A DNA stretch of 64,000 nt from Fusarium oxysporum f. sp. lycopersici 4287 (lineage: Eukaryota; Ascomycota; Sordariomycetes; Hypocreales; Nectriaceae). Positions 1 to 11,492 of this stretch are shown here, in pieces (the stretch's first letter is position 1; each line of letters begins with the position of its first letter). The stretch covers positions 1,450,109 to 1,514,108 of the forward strand of contig NC_030988.1 in NCBI RefSeq assembly GCF_000149955.1, written 5' to 3'. The notes below the pieces were generated by a model that worked only from the letters and a program-made list of their open reading frames with translations, did not search any database and had not been told where the DNA came from. The translations under genes and the position numbers were made by a program.

Positions 1-2436
1 GCCGAACCTCTCACATCTCAAAATCATTGGCTCTCTCGCCTATGTATTGATCAAGAACAAGAAAGCTCGTCCGGCCAGAGCGAAACTACAAGAAAACGCG
101 CTCACGGGATGGCTTGTCGGATTCGACGCAACTAATATCCACAAAGTTTGGATTCCACACCTCGATCGTGTTATTGTATCTCGTGATGTTCAAATTGACG
201 AGAAAGTCATGTACGATCCACAGCTTGCCACAACTCGTCCTGAATCAGGACAGGCTCTCGCCATTACGGTCAACGAAGTTGATCTGGACGAAGAAGATGT
301 TGAGCCATTGCCTATCACGGAGGATATAGCAACATCAGTTCCTGTTTCGATCCAAACAGAAGTAGAGCCACCTCCACTAGGGTTGCTTCTCACACCACAA
401 AGCTCACCTGAACGAGCAACAGCAGGGGAAATACAGGTTGACACAGCCCAGACGTGTTGCGGCCCCCGAATCAAGCAGCTCTCCATCAAGCATCATCGCA
501 TCCTCGGACAAATATGGCAGGAGAAGAGGCGCCCAGAAAGGAAGGAACAACGGACGCCGAGGTGCTCCAGAACCTTCGGACAACTTCTGGGAGAAACATC
601 AAACTGTCTCAGAAAGGTCAGGATGCAATCGAAACACTCAAACCGCGCTCCACCCTACATCGAGTTCAGAAGCGAGCACGAAGACAGGCATACGCTCTAC
701 GACTGGAACGCGCGAAGCTGGGACATCAGATCGCCCACGCCTTCGCAGCTGCACGGTCAATCCGAATCCATCGGAGGGACCTGCTACCACCACCTGAATT
801 CTGGCATCAACTAAAACGGCACCCTGAGAGAGAAGGCTTCAAACGAGCTGCAGGCGCCGAGATCAACTCACTCAAGGAGAAGAAATCCTTTCAACTAGTT
901 GATTGTCCAGAAGGCAAACAGATACTGCCGCTCAAATGGGTCTTTACCTACAAACTGGATGATACAGGACATCTCATTCGTCACAAAGCCCGCATCTGTG
1001 TCAGAGGTGATCTTCAGCACCATTCTGGTGAAGATATCTACGCAGCAACCGGTGCTTATCGAAGCTTCCGGATTCTGATGGCTCTCGTCTGTGCGTTTGG
1101 GCTGATATGTCACCAAGTTGACTTCAAGAACGCCTTCGTCAACGCTGAAATGGACGAGGAGATCTACACCACATGCCCACCGGGATATGGTCAATCAGGA
1201 AAGGTCTGGAGACTGCTCAAAGCGCTCTATGGTCTGCGTAAGTCACCAAAACTGTGGTACCATGAACTTGTACGGTTCCTCAAAGACCTGGGATTTGAAC
1301 AATGCCCAGATGAACCATGCATTCTCATTAACAACGAGACTCATCTTGTCTTGTTTCTTTACGTCGATGATCTTCTCATCATCGCACAATCTGACTACCT
1401 CCAACAAGTCAACGAATTCAAAGCAGCAGTAAACGGCAAATACGGGATTAAGGATTTGGGAGAAGCAATCACCTTCCTCGACATCAGGATCCTTCGAGAT
1501 ACCAAGGCCAAGAAGCTCTGGATCTGCCAGGATGGATATATCGACAAACTTTGTAACAAGTTCGGGATCGACAAATCAATGAGAACGACAACTCCTCTCA
1601 TTCCGTCGTACCGTCCCCAACCTTTCGAAGGACAGGCCACTATTCGACAGATAACAGAGATGCAAGAAAAGGTAGGATCAGTTCTGTATGCGGCAGTAGT
1701 AACAAGACCAGATGTCTCCTATGCAGCTAGCCAGTTAAGCCAATTCGCTATGAACCCTTCACCAGAGCACCTGCGGTATGCGAACAGAGTTCTCTCATAT
1801 CTCCAGACCACACGGTACTATGCCATCGAGTTCTCGGGCTCTGTGGATAAGGCCACAGCAGTAGAGACAGGCGATGATGAAGTACTACAGCAGTCAAGCG
1901 ACGCATCGTTCGCGGATGATCCAGAGACTCGAAGATCCACCCAGGGCTATCTCATGAAGTTGTTTAGCGGGGCAATCATGTGGCAGTCTTCAAAACAGAA
2001 GACTGTAACCACGTCAACGACTGAAGCGGAACTGTTATCGCTGTCTCATACAGCGAGGGAGACAATAGCTCTATACCGACTGTTCGGTCAGATACAATTC
2101 GATCCAGAACACCAACCACGCATCCTCTGTGACAATCAACAAACAGTGGGACTGGTCCAGAAAGAGAGACCACAACTAACATCAAAGTTAAGACACGTCG
2201 ACATCCACAATTTTTGGCTAAGACAGATCCATCGAGACGGCAAAATTACAGTTCAATGGGTTCCAACAACAGACATGCCTGCAGATGGCTTCACAAAACC
2301 TCTTTCAGCAGAAAAGCATTCTCACTTCGTGAAACAATTGGGTCTGGTTGATATCTCACTGCGGATTGATCCAGAACACGTTTCAGAGGAGGATATCGAT
2401 CAGGATGATATGCAGATCTCATCTGATACAGACTGA
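1..2436 (+). pseudogene. Ty1/copia retrotransposon pol, 3' part, frameshifted
   Basis: This is the 3' part of a copia-type polyprotein that runs in from the left edge. The first frame (47 to about 430) ends an integrase-type region (GWLVGFDATNIHKVWIPH). The downstream frame, open to 2436, carries reverse transcriptase (QVDFKNAFVNAEMDEEIY near 1120, catalytic YVDD near 1360) and RNase H (SSDASFADD near 1895, TEAELLSLS near 2020, KLRHVDIHNFW, DMPADGFTKPL). The integrase and RT parts lie in different frames, with a third frame apparently coding around 438-600, so the copy carries at least one and probably two frameshifts. A purine tract (tgggggggtg, 2441-2450) precedes the 3' LTR. The element normally copies itself through an RNA intermediate; this copy is unlikely to do so alone. 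Superfamily assignment is secure; the lineage is not determined. Confidence 0.93.
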
Positions 2437-2450
2437 AATCTGGGGGGGTG

Positions 2451-2629
2451 TGTCGCAGGCCGGGCATGGTCTCAATGATCCTCAGGAACAACAGCCCTTA
2501 GTAATCAAGCTGGGTGATTTAAAGTAAAACCTGTGGGATGGAATACCCCACACTGAAGATAGAACCAATCAACTCACTACTGCTGCTCATCATATTCACT
2601 CTAACCCTTTAAGCACGCTCAGTGCGACA
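2451..2629 (+). repeat. 3' LTR of the copia element
   Basis: The 179-bp LTR begins TGTCGCA and ends TGCGACA, a perfect 7-bp inverted terminus, directly after the polypurine tract. About the first 150 bp are nearly identical to the solo LTR at 38782-38969, with scattered single changes; a short internal block near 2593-2610 then differs in sequence and length. The 5' LTR lies outside the window, so the target duplication cannot be checked. Confidence 0.92.
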
Positions 2630-4006
2630 TGCTGCTACGAGCTACGGAAGTAATAGAATGGGACGTTCCGTCTCATTCTAAATGTTTACTCCTGTACGCA
2701 GTTGTTGAGCATCATCAATATATCTGGGCTTGACATGTCACTCAAAGCGATTTTGATAACGCACCGAGGTGCAACCTGTAAGATGTGTCATCGTTTCCAG
2801 CTTGGACTCCAATCAGAGCTGTGCATGTCCTTTGTCATCTTAAGAACCTCAAAAAAAACCACTAGACGAGGCGCTAAGCAAAGGGCCATTAGGCGTGCAG
2901 GATAGAGCAGTGGTTGGTATGAGTTGGTATGGTGACCTAGGTTACGTGCTCTGTAATTGAGAAAGCATCACAATAATAGGGGCCCATCGCGATTTGCCGC
3001 TATCCTCTTTGCATCTCGGTCGAAGAAGTACGGCTCTCTTGCCGAAGTGCTCGTCCATATCGGGGTCGACAGAAGTTGCGCCGTCATCAGAAGTGCGGGT
3101 TATGACAGGTTTGTTTCATGGAACTTACTTGCCAGCATCAAAAAGAGATTCGAGTTTTTACATGGGATATCTATCTTGCTTGAAAACGTCCTACCCTAGG
3201 CCCTTCGGATGAGACTCCTTACATTTCCCCTCAAGTCAGTCGAGCAGCGTTTTACTTTGCCAATGGTTCTTCGATGTAAATATAGATTACATATCTCTTC
3301 TTCAGTGGGAGAGGTCTGAAAGATTCTTCGTCCCAAAATTTCCGAGGTAGAGCAAGGAGTTGGCAGGAAAGAAGGAGTTCTCACGAAAGCTGTCGGTTGC
3401 CCCGCACCAGCTAGACTTGTTCTCATTGGCTAGGCTGTCGGCTACACTATTCCGATATAGGTTAGGCTTGAAGAAAGATGTCGTTTAATACGCACTGTCA
3501 TAGGGCCCCCAAAACAAGAACAACAAAGCAGAGCCTCATCCGCGAGCCTCCTGTTCTCAGCCAACTGACCGTAACGAAAGACAGGAGAGGTAACACCAAT
3601 CACTCGAACACAAAAAGCTCCGAATCCCCTTTTCGCAATTCTCTCGCTCATCGGGCGGGCAGAGTCTCCAAAATATTACGCATTGCCCCGCGATCGGTGA
3701 ATACACTACCACCTCGACAACATCGTTTTACGAACAACTCACCGCGCTCGCGTCGCAAGAATAAACCGCCTCGGCTTGGTAATTACTGACTGCTGACAAC
3801 ACACGCATCTTGAATGTCGCTTCCGAGTACTGTCCAGCGATCTATAGGAGAAGTGGGAATTAGAATACGAACCAACACCGGCATGTCGCTTCTCTCGGTC
3901 TGCTTGCATGCATTTGCCACGAACTTTGAGTTATATTCCCACCCCATTCCCTAACTCCTTTATCTCATGTTCTGTGATTTGAGTAATCACCACCAACTCG
4001 ACAACG
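2630..4006. other. intergenic, no gene supported
   Basis: Only short, mutually overlapping open frames occur, without domain-like sequence. The right-hand part (about 3480-4006) is probably the promoter and 5' leader of the C2H2 gene at 4007; its pyrimidine-rich stretches and 'caccaactcgacaacg' just before the ATG fit a fungal leader. Confidence 0.5.
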
Positions 4007-5355
4007 ATGTTCCTAGCTACGCAGAACGATACAGACGACCCGGATGGCGTGGCTCCTCAAAGCCCAAAACTCGAACCGCTATATCTAAGGCACCAAGAGT
4101 CATCTCCAAGTCCTCCCCCCCTTATACCTACAACTAAAGCCAGTCGTAACAGCAAGTTTTATGAAACCTCTGGGTATGCCAACTTGATAAATAATCTCGA
4201 CGGCGGACGCAACCCCGACATAGCTCGCGAAGTTGACCGCGAAAACCTTCCATGCGGCGAAGACTCACCAGATGAAGAATCGTGGCGAGATAGTGCCGTC
4301 GACGGCAACCTCGCTGCAGACGCACTCCCGATCAACGGTCTGTCTGCGCGGGGATATATCTCCGGTAGCAAAGTCACATCGCCACTCATCCCTTCGTCTA
4401 ACGGAGCCTTACCGCCGCTTCACCATGGGCTTCGCGCACCAGCAGGCAATTCTAAGGAGACTCTTCCATCACAGTCTCTCCCGTCTCTTCGTTCAACACT
4501 TGGTGAGCTCCGAGACTTACCCCCAGAGCGCCCATCCGAACAAGATCTCGGTCGATCTCGCCCAGGCCCATCCTCGACTTTCCCTCCTTCGCCAGCTGCA
4601 AATCTAGGGCATAGGTTCAGTTTGACTACCAATCTCCTGTCATCACCCCGTTCAGCACCAGATAGATATCGAACACTCTCCTCGCACTCTACGGCAGAGG
4701 GGAGTACAGATCATGAGCCTGCAAATGGTACCCACGCTCGCGCCACAACGGAATATAGTAGTAGCAATGCTACCGGGACTCCGAATACCGATCATTCTGC
4801 CTCTTCACCCGCCGCATCAGTCTCGATCAACTCAACCTCAATTACCGACCGGATGAGCATTGATGGAATGACACATCCGCAGCCTATTGCCGGCTTATAT
4901 ACATGTACATTCCAGGGATGCCGGGTGGAACCGTTCCAGACAAAATATCTTCTCAATTCTCATATGAATGTGCACTCGTCAGTACGGCTACACTATTGTC
5001 CAGTCAAAGGATATCCGAGAAGTGAAGGGGGCAAGGGCTTCAAGAGAAAGAATGAAATGTTAAGACATGGTCTAGTTCATGATTCTCCAGGCTACGTTTG
5101 CCCTTTTTGCCCTGACAGGGAACACAAATATCCACGTCCAGATAACCTTCAGCGGTATGTTAACTTGCTGGTCAATCCTTGCGCTGCAGCCAGATATAGC
5201 ATTCCGGAATTTAGGTTCTGATGCTAATGGTTTCTAGACATGTCCGTGTTCATCACATAGACAAAGACAAGGACGACCCGCAACTGAGAGCTGTACTCGC
5301 TCAGCGACCAGATGGACCCAATCGCGATCGACGAAGTCGCAACCCACCGTCATAA
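4007..5355 (+). CDS. C2H2-type zinc-finger protein, two exons
   Basis: A likely nuclear DNA-binding protein of 421 aa. Exon 1 is 4007-5154 and exon 2 is 5238-5355. The 83-bp intron starts gtatgt, ends tttctag and has a gctaat branch site; splicing restores the frame (LQ-R-HVRVHHIDKDKDD) to a stop at 5355, whereas unspliced reading stops at 5221 without completing the last finger. Residues 1-290 are Ser/Pro-rich and probably disordered. Three fingers follow from about residue 296: one starting YTCTFQGC, a middle one starting YCPVKGYP with an unusual spacer, and CPFCPDREHKYPRPDNLQRHVRVHH, whose histidines need exon 2. The tail is basic (RDRRSRNPPS). This arrangement is common among orphan fungal C2H2 regulators. 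I do not recognise a named gene, and targets are unknown. Confidence 0.88.
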
Positions 5356-6410
5356 ATGAATGTTATGGGGGTACAAAGTGGGTTTACAAGAGCAAAGTCC
5401 GGACAAGCATGAGTAACGACTTATGCCAAACTGAATTGATGAGATGTACTCTTTGTTTAAAATCATGTGTATGAGTACCTGGCGATTGACGGGATAGGCG
5501 ACGTCGGGCTTCTCATGTTGCCAACGGTCACTGATTGAGCGGACTGAAGATTTTGAGGTACAGAAGAGGCGTTCGGATCTCAAATACCCGGTTGTGTTAT
5601 ATTTCCTCACCATTTTGTTTCCAAGGAGTATACTGTTTGCGTCGGCGTGGCGTTGGCTAGCGAGCGTACCAGAATATATTTAAGAACAGAAACTCTCTCA
5701 ATTTCTACCACTCTACAGCGGTTATTCGTTTTTCTTAATGCCCCAGGCGCAGACTCGGGTGGCTGTGATATTTCCAACGCCGTGGCCTGGCCACCTGTAT
5801 TGGCTTCACGCTGCATCCTAGCTTAGGGCCAAGGGAATTCCCTGTCAGTTTTATTACCCTACATTTCCGACAAGAGATACTTGGGAAGAAGCATCCCAAT
5901 ACCGTCAGTAGCATAGCGAATCATGCCGTTGGCGGTCACGCGGACCCATGAATCGGAGGGGGAGGTAAACTGCGGGATAGATCATTACGGTAGGTTATGC
6001 ATGGGGATGTCAGGCGCTTTTAAAAATGAAGATCCCACAAGATTAAAGGCTTCCGTTGATCTCTGCGTCTGCGTAAGGGCCCATATCTGCCGTGCTGTAC
6101 ACCGAAATAGCTACCGTAGTAATTAACGAGCATTGTGTTCGTGAAGGGCTGCGTTGTGTAATTGGCTATTCTCAACTTGGACAACAGATAACATTGGACC
6201 TGGAGGAGAAGAAGGAAAGAGAATAAACGAGACAATATTACAAAATGTAATAAACTCGTCTTGGCCCAACGGATGCATCTTCCAAAAGTCCCATCCGTTC
6301 GTCATCAAAGCCATGACAAAAGCCTGAACCACTCCGGTATTCCAGAGTAGATGAGGACACTAGCCTCCGTAACTGTAATGTGCTGAAAATCTCAAACATC
6401 AAACTCCATC
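5356..6410. other. intergenic between convergent genes
   Basis: This interval lies between the 3' ends of the C2H2 gene and the bZIP gene. Open frames are short and overlap on both strands; no RNA gene or repeat was recognised. It presumably holds the two 3' UTRs. Confidence 0.5.
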
Positions 6411-8324
6411 TCACCAAGGCCTGCGGTGAGTGTCACTTGTTGCCCATCCGGTTTCTGCCATTCGAGGCTGAACGGGAACCCATTTGCCAGTTCGCGAATC
6501 CTGCTCTTGCGCACCTGACCCAGGGGATGGGCCAGTAGGAGGTCGGCCTTCCATTGCTCTCAAGGGCGGTAACCTTTCGCCGCTTGCTGAGGACGCCGCA
6601 GAGGATGGGCATGATGGCGCGTCGCAACCTGGAATGGGCATCGGAGGCCCACTTCGGGATGCACTTGGGTGCGCGCTCGCAGGGGATTCATATGGTGGTA
6701 GCGAGTATTCAGGATGGTCATCGGTTCGACGGCGTTTGGCTGGTCTTTCGTTCGGTGGTACATCTCCGTAACTCATGGACCCAGATGGCCCTGATGCTAA
6801 CGACCCCGTCTCTGCATAAGAATTGCTTGTCGAAATAGTAGGACTAGGAGGTCCGGCGGCAAGGCCACTTATTGATGGCGTTTGTGCGACAATGTCTCGT
6901 AACCGGTTACGGTCTTCACGGTAGAAGTCCCGTTGTTGAATCAACCCCTCAATCCTTATTTCCATGAGGTGCCTTTCATCCCGGAGCTCTTGTAGTTGTT
7001 TTGAATTCTCCTCCTGCATGATCTTCTTCTTCCTCCTATGCCTTGTTGAAGCCACTGCATTTCGCTGTCTCTTCTCGTCTGCTTTCTTAGACGCCTGCGA
7101 AAAGTCCATATGAACAGGGATAGGTGCCTCGCTCCCCGGAAGTGCCAATAACGCTTGCTGTCCCTCAACGCCAAAAAGAGACCCCCCCATCCCATGTCTT
7201 CGCAGTGTTTCTGACCACGGCGAGGCGGACTCGCTTAGGGGCCCTGGACTCGGGAACGGCCGGCCAGCCTGCATGTTAGGAGAATATGAAGTTTGAGAGT
7301 GTACCAGAGGCGGTTGCGTGCGACCCGGCGCATGGCTAGGGGGGAAAGTAGAGAGAGGAGCTTGTGTTCCAAGAGAAGCAATCGGCTGCTGTGAATGCAA
7401 CCTACCATGATCCGACATCGTTGAGGGAGGACCAGTGGGTGCTCCAGTTAAAGGATGTAGATGGGGATATTGAGTTCTGGTGTCTTCTGGCGTTATATCC
7501 TCGAACGGTCGCTTAGTAGATGAAAAGCCATGTAAAGACTGTCGCCCATCAGATTCTCGAGATGGCGCATGACTAACACTTATGGCTCGGGGATGTTGTG
7601 TCGGGCTGGCTTTTGGTCTTGCACTATTTACGGCAGGAAATGGGAAAGCCGTCGGGGAATTGCGTCCTGATGACGGCCCTCCGATAGGTGTCATCGGCCC
7701 CAATGGCGTACCTGGAAGAGAAATTGACGCAGGTTGGGCTGGTGGGAAAGCTTTTGCGCCAGGAAAAGATCTTGAGATTGGGCCAACTGTCTGGTCTAGT
7801 GTCGCGGATTCAGATGGACGAGCTGCTGGAGGATGATGACCATTACCCCCTGAAGCCGGTAGTTGTGGCTCCATAGGGTTGAGTATGTTATGGACACCAA
7901 GAGTCTTTTGGGGGACCTGCTGTGATCTTTCCTCGCCATTTGTATAGGGAACATTGCTCACATCTTGGCGCAGATCGCGGCCACCGAAGTGTCTGTGTCG
8001 AACTGAGGAAGGCGAGACTTGGCCATTTCCTAAGGGGGGCCTCGAAGAATGATTTGACGGATGTTGAGATGCTGGTCCAGTATGCAACATTGAGACTAGT
8101 CCACCTGTGCACACCTCATCACGAGGGCTATCACATTGACCCTCTCCAAGCCCGCCTCCATATGGTTGTTTATTGTCCTGGCTGGCAGCCGGTTTCGATA
8201 GAATAAAGTCTCTAGAAGGCCAGGTGGGTGTCGATGGTGTGAGTGGAGAGTTAGGCGGTGTGCCGGTCGAATCTGTTGCGGCAGATCCGAGTCTACTCAA
8301 ACGGGTTATCGATGCAGTTGACAT
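6411..8324 (-). CDS. bZIP transcription factor
   Basis: A single open frame of 637 aa. The bZIP domain lies at about residues 410-478. Its basic region reads RQRNAVASTRHRRKKK, matching the fungal N-x3-(A/S)-x2-(R/H)-x-R signature, and a leucine/isoleucine heptad region follows (LQELRDERHLMEIRIEGLI). The long N-terminus is Ser/Pro/Gly-rich and low in complexity, as in activation domains; the C-terminus has a basic RPAKRRRTDD stretch that could be a nuclear signal. The start at 8324 is the first ATG of the frame, followed by MSTASITRLSRLG. It probably binds DNA as a dimer in the nucleus. I cannot tie it to a named fungal bZIP. An extra terminal intron is possible because the last residues (SDTHRRPW) have no recognisable end. 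Confidence 0.87.
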   Translation of the reverse strand: MSTASITRLSRLGSAATDSTGTPPNSPLTPSTPTWPSRDFILSKPAASQDNKQPYGGGLGEGQCDSPRDEVCTGGLVSMLHTGPASQHPSNHSSRPPLGNGQVSPSSVRHRHFGGRDLRQDVSNVPYTNGEERSQQVPQKTLGVHNILNPMEPQLPASGGNGHHPPAARPSESATLDQTVGPISRSFPGAKAFPPAQPASISLPGTPLGPMTPIGGPSSGRNSPTAFPFPAVNSARPKASPTQHPRAISVSHAPSRESDGRQSLHGFSSTKRPFEDITPEDTRTQYPHLHPLTGAPTGPPSTMSDHGRLHSQQPIASLGTQAPLSTFPPSHAPGRTQPPLVHSQTSYSPNMQAGRPFPSPGPLSESASPWSETLRRHGMGGSLFGVEGQQALLALPGSEAPIPVHMDFSQASKKADEKRQRNAVASTRHRRKKKIMQEENSKQLQELRDERHLMEIRIEGLIQQRDFYREDRNRLRDIVAQTPSISGLAAGPPSPTISTSNSYAETGSLASGPSGSMSYGDVPPNERPAKRRRTDDHPEYSLPPYESPASAHPSASRSGPPMPIPGCDAPSCPSSAASSASGERLPPLRAMEGRPPTGPSPGSGAQEQDSRTGKWVPVQPRMAETGWATSDTHRRPW

Positions 8325-11300
8325 GTTCAGTGGGAGTTGTTGTTAAAAGTCAATCGGATAGGTTTAAATAGTCCTGACTTGAAGTGAAGCTGACTTCGGA
8401 TGTTAAGAGCTCCGAAGGAAGTGAGTGAGTCGTCAAGGTTTGAGATGGGAGCAAAAGTTTGGTTCAGGAGCAAACTGTAGTCGCTGGCTTCAACGACAGG
8501 AGAACAGGCCAGCCAAGCAGGCGGGAGCTTGATGGCGAGATGTTTCGTCAAGTATCTTCAGCTTGTAGCAAAGAGAAAGATGCGAGAGGAACAGAAATAG
8601 AAGAAGAGTGAACCGTGACAAATCACAGAAAAACTCTAGTAGTATAGAAGGTCTGGTCAGCACAAAGCGGGAAACATTCAGGTTTAAGTCACTATTCTTT
8701 GTTTCATCCGGCATGAACCATGCATTGCTTTTGTGAAGCCTCAGAACTGATCATTTCTTTCAAGATGACAGTCCCGTAATAACCATGCCGTGGTCCATGC
8801 AGACCTTCTTGCAATTCCCTGTCAGCCGCGGAGCACATCCGTTCCCGCAAGAAGAAAGGCATCCTCAGACCAAAGGGCTGCATTAGCGCTTGCTGCCCCT
8901 AGTCCCGGATGTGTCTCCGCTTTCCATGCTGCATTTATGTTGATCTGCTGTTAGCACTTCCCATGTCAACCTCCAACATCTCAAGAACAAAGAGAAGTAG
9001 TATACCCGCCGCCGGCGCTTGGTTTCATTGTGAGCTTTTGTTTCTGACGTATTTGGCGGTTGTATCGGCGATGCGAACTTGCCAAAAGGGATCGTATGGG
9101 TTCAAAACGTCTTACAAAATCGCTTCACGTGATAGAATCTGCATGTTTGAGATATGTGACAGATCGGTTGAGTTGAAGAAGCTGCATCTTCCAAGCGCTA
9201 GATGTATCAATTGCAGGCCACGCGCCCTGATCGTGCCTACATACGACGTTTGGGGGGCTGGGGAACCGATGAACCAAGTTGGCTTCGCCGGCCATGGCAA
9301 TCTATTTTCAAGAATGTACCCTGGCAAGATCGATCAACGGGGGTCGCACACCTTCAAAACGGAGCCATGTGAGTAACGGGAGTCAGTCCTGTTCTCCAGG
9401 AACATATGTAACTTATTCCTTTGGAGACACGACGCTGGGCTCTCTACCTGTTCGCAGAGCGTAAAGAGCATCGTTTAAAAAAAGAATTCTAAATTTGGGC
9501 TTGCCAAGCTCTTACTGAGTATTGGAGCCTACCTTACATCAAGCCACCTGAAAGTAGTGCTGCGGCGAGCATGCGGGATGGCCACCTAAAGCAGAGAAGT
9601 AGAACACAACTTAATCAGAAGCATCAGCTCTGCTAGTTAACCGTTTCATTTCTTGTCTCGTTCAGTGTGCCATTATTCCCGGCATGGTAGATAATGGGGC
9701 AGGGCACAGTGCCAGAGACAAAGCTTCCGCCAGTGGACTCAGCACAGCGGCAACCCCTCCGTGTTTAGTGCAAAGGACAGGGCCGCACAGGGGGTTGTGG
9801 ATCCTAAAATGGAAGCGTGCGGGGTGCCCTTTTTGACGTGTTCACTGGGATCCCGGGTAAGCGTCTCGCTTGCATGGTTCAGACGAGAAGAGAAACGATA
9901 GGGATGATGAGGGTGAGAATGGCACCAACGGGCGGCATGACTGGCGGCATGATTGAGCATAAAGCCTCGACATTTCCGTATTCTTCGTGCACGTCTTCAT
10001 GATAAGTAGAACCTATTCTTTAGCCAAAACCATTTCCTAGTGGTACATACAGAGCTGCAGTTCAATGGATCAATGGTCCGCTAATGTCACAAAAATCTTT
10101 CGTCGCTTCGGGAGCCAAATTTGACGGTAAGCTCTGTACGGGACCGAAAGTAAATAAGTGGGAGCACTGATCATGGTAACGGTAGAGTTCGTGATAGCAA
10201 GGACCAGGGATCACAGGTAATAGCGTTTGGCGGTGGGCGTTGACAGGGGCCGGGGGATATATCCATACTCCGATTAGAGATGACGATCGCCAGCCTGTTA
10301 GGAAGAATGAGGTGATGAAAAGGTCCATGATGATGTTGGCCCTAAAATCGAACAGCGAGTAGCTAACCTAGTACAGTATAACCTCTCATCCTAATCATTA
10401 AATGTCCAGGGATCAGATGGCTTATTACTTTTCTTTAGCGCCAACGTTCGCCTCATAGTGTTGAGATGGTCGGTGAGCACGGTACGTGCCCGTGCCTTGG
10501 CCACCAACGCCGAGCCTGTGATATCCACTTTCGATTGCTCACGTTGCCCCAAATACCCTCAGGTTGGCGACGGGCGACGGCTGAATGGCAGCGATGATCA
10601 AACTGCCACTCAGCCCAGACGCCGTGGAGCGAGACTATGTACGCATTGGCCGAGAAGCAGACGAAGTTCTCAAAGCGTATTCAACGCAATTGAGAAACTG
10701 ACCAATTATCATCGTTGGTAAGCGCTGTGCTTTCCCATTCAGATCACAACCTTCGGCTTGAATGACAGAATCACCAGCATCGTGAAAACCCAGGCATTGG
10801 TGCATTTGTATGTTCGCTTCTTCCCATGTAGCAAAATGAACTGTTGTCGACCAGTTTCGCTGAAAATTTGTCTTTTCTCTCAATGCTTCATAGAAGTCAT
10901 TGTCACTTGGAGGAATTCCAGTCTCCCAATTCTTTCATCTGTGCCGTACTGCGAACTTTGGCTGCGCGACGGAGATCTCATGGGCCATTGGAACTGGATC
11001 GCCTTCCTTGTTTGTCCCAACGTGCGGAAGCTAGTGACGATAACCTACTTGTACCTAGATATGTACTCTCCAGCGCTAACGAGTGCCGTACAAGTGTCCT
11101 GTCGGCTTTAGATACGGGAGGAATCTTGGTTTTGTGGAGAGTGTTGGCCCCGCCTGCTGTTAGCCGGTATACTCTTCCAGGAAGATCCCACGATGTGACG
11201 ATTTGGGATTTATAGCGGCCGACTGCCATGTCCACTTAGCCAGAGGTGATGCCACCCGCACCTTTTACTGCCCACCGAAAGCCTAAGGATTGCAAACGTA

Positions 11301-11492
11301 AGGTTGAAGGCCATACTCTACGACTTCGCTTTGATATCCGTTAACAGCCGTCAGCGTCGCTACTTGAGTCAATTTTGGCCACTTAGCTCACAATATCTTG
11401 GGAACTTCGCCTCAAACCGGACTGGACCATTCGGTTCCGGTAGAACGTCCGCAACAAGCAGGCAGACGTCGCAGGTCCTATATAACACCACG
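8325..11492. other. long intergenic region with a possible gene remnant
   Basis: This 3.2-kb interval lies between two divergent genes. Left of about 10.4 kb I see no gene. At 10584 an ATG opens a protein-like frame (MAAMIKLPLSPDAVERDYVRIGREADEVLKAYS in outline) that hits a stop near 10700. After a plausible gtaagc...gacag intron, further open sequence runs to 11215 in another frame with an internal stop. This could be a decayed gene or chance; the bZIP and WD40 promoters must also lie here. Confidence 0.3.

Noticed and set aside
2905..2960. Sequence resembling a tRNA-type A box (tagagcagtggttgg) that might mark a SINE
   Set aside because: No convincing B box at the right distance, no poly-A end and no second copy in the window.
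3478..3789. 103-codon plus-strand frame before the C2H2 gene
   Set aside because: Low-complexity basic composition, overlap with a minus-strand frame and a position in the likely promoter; no support.
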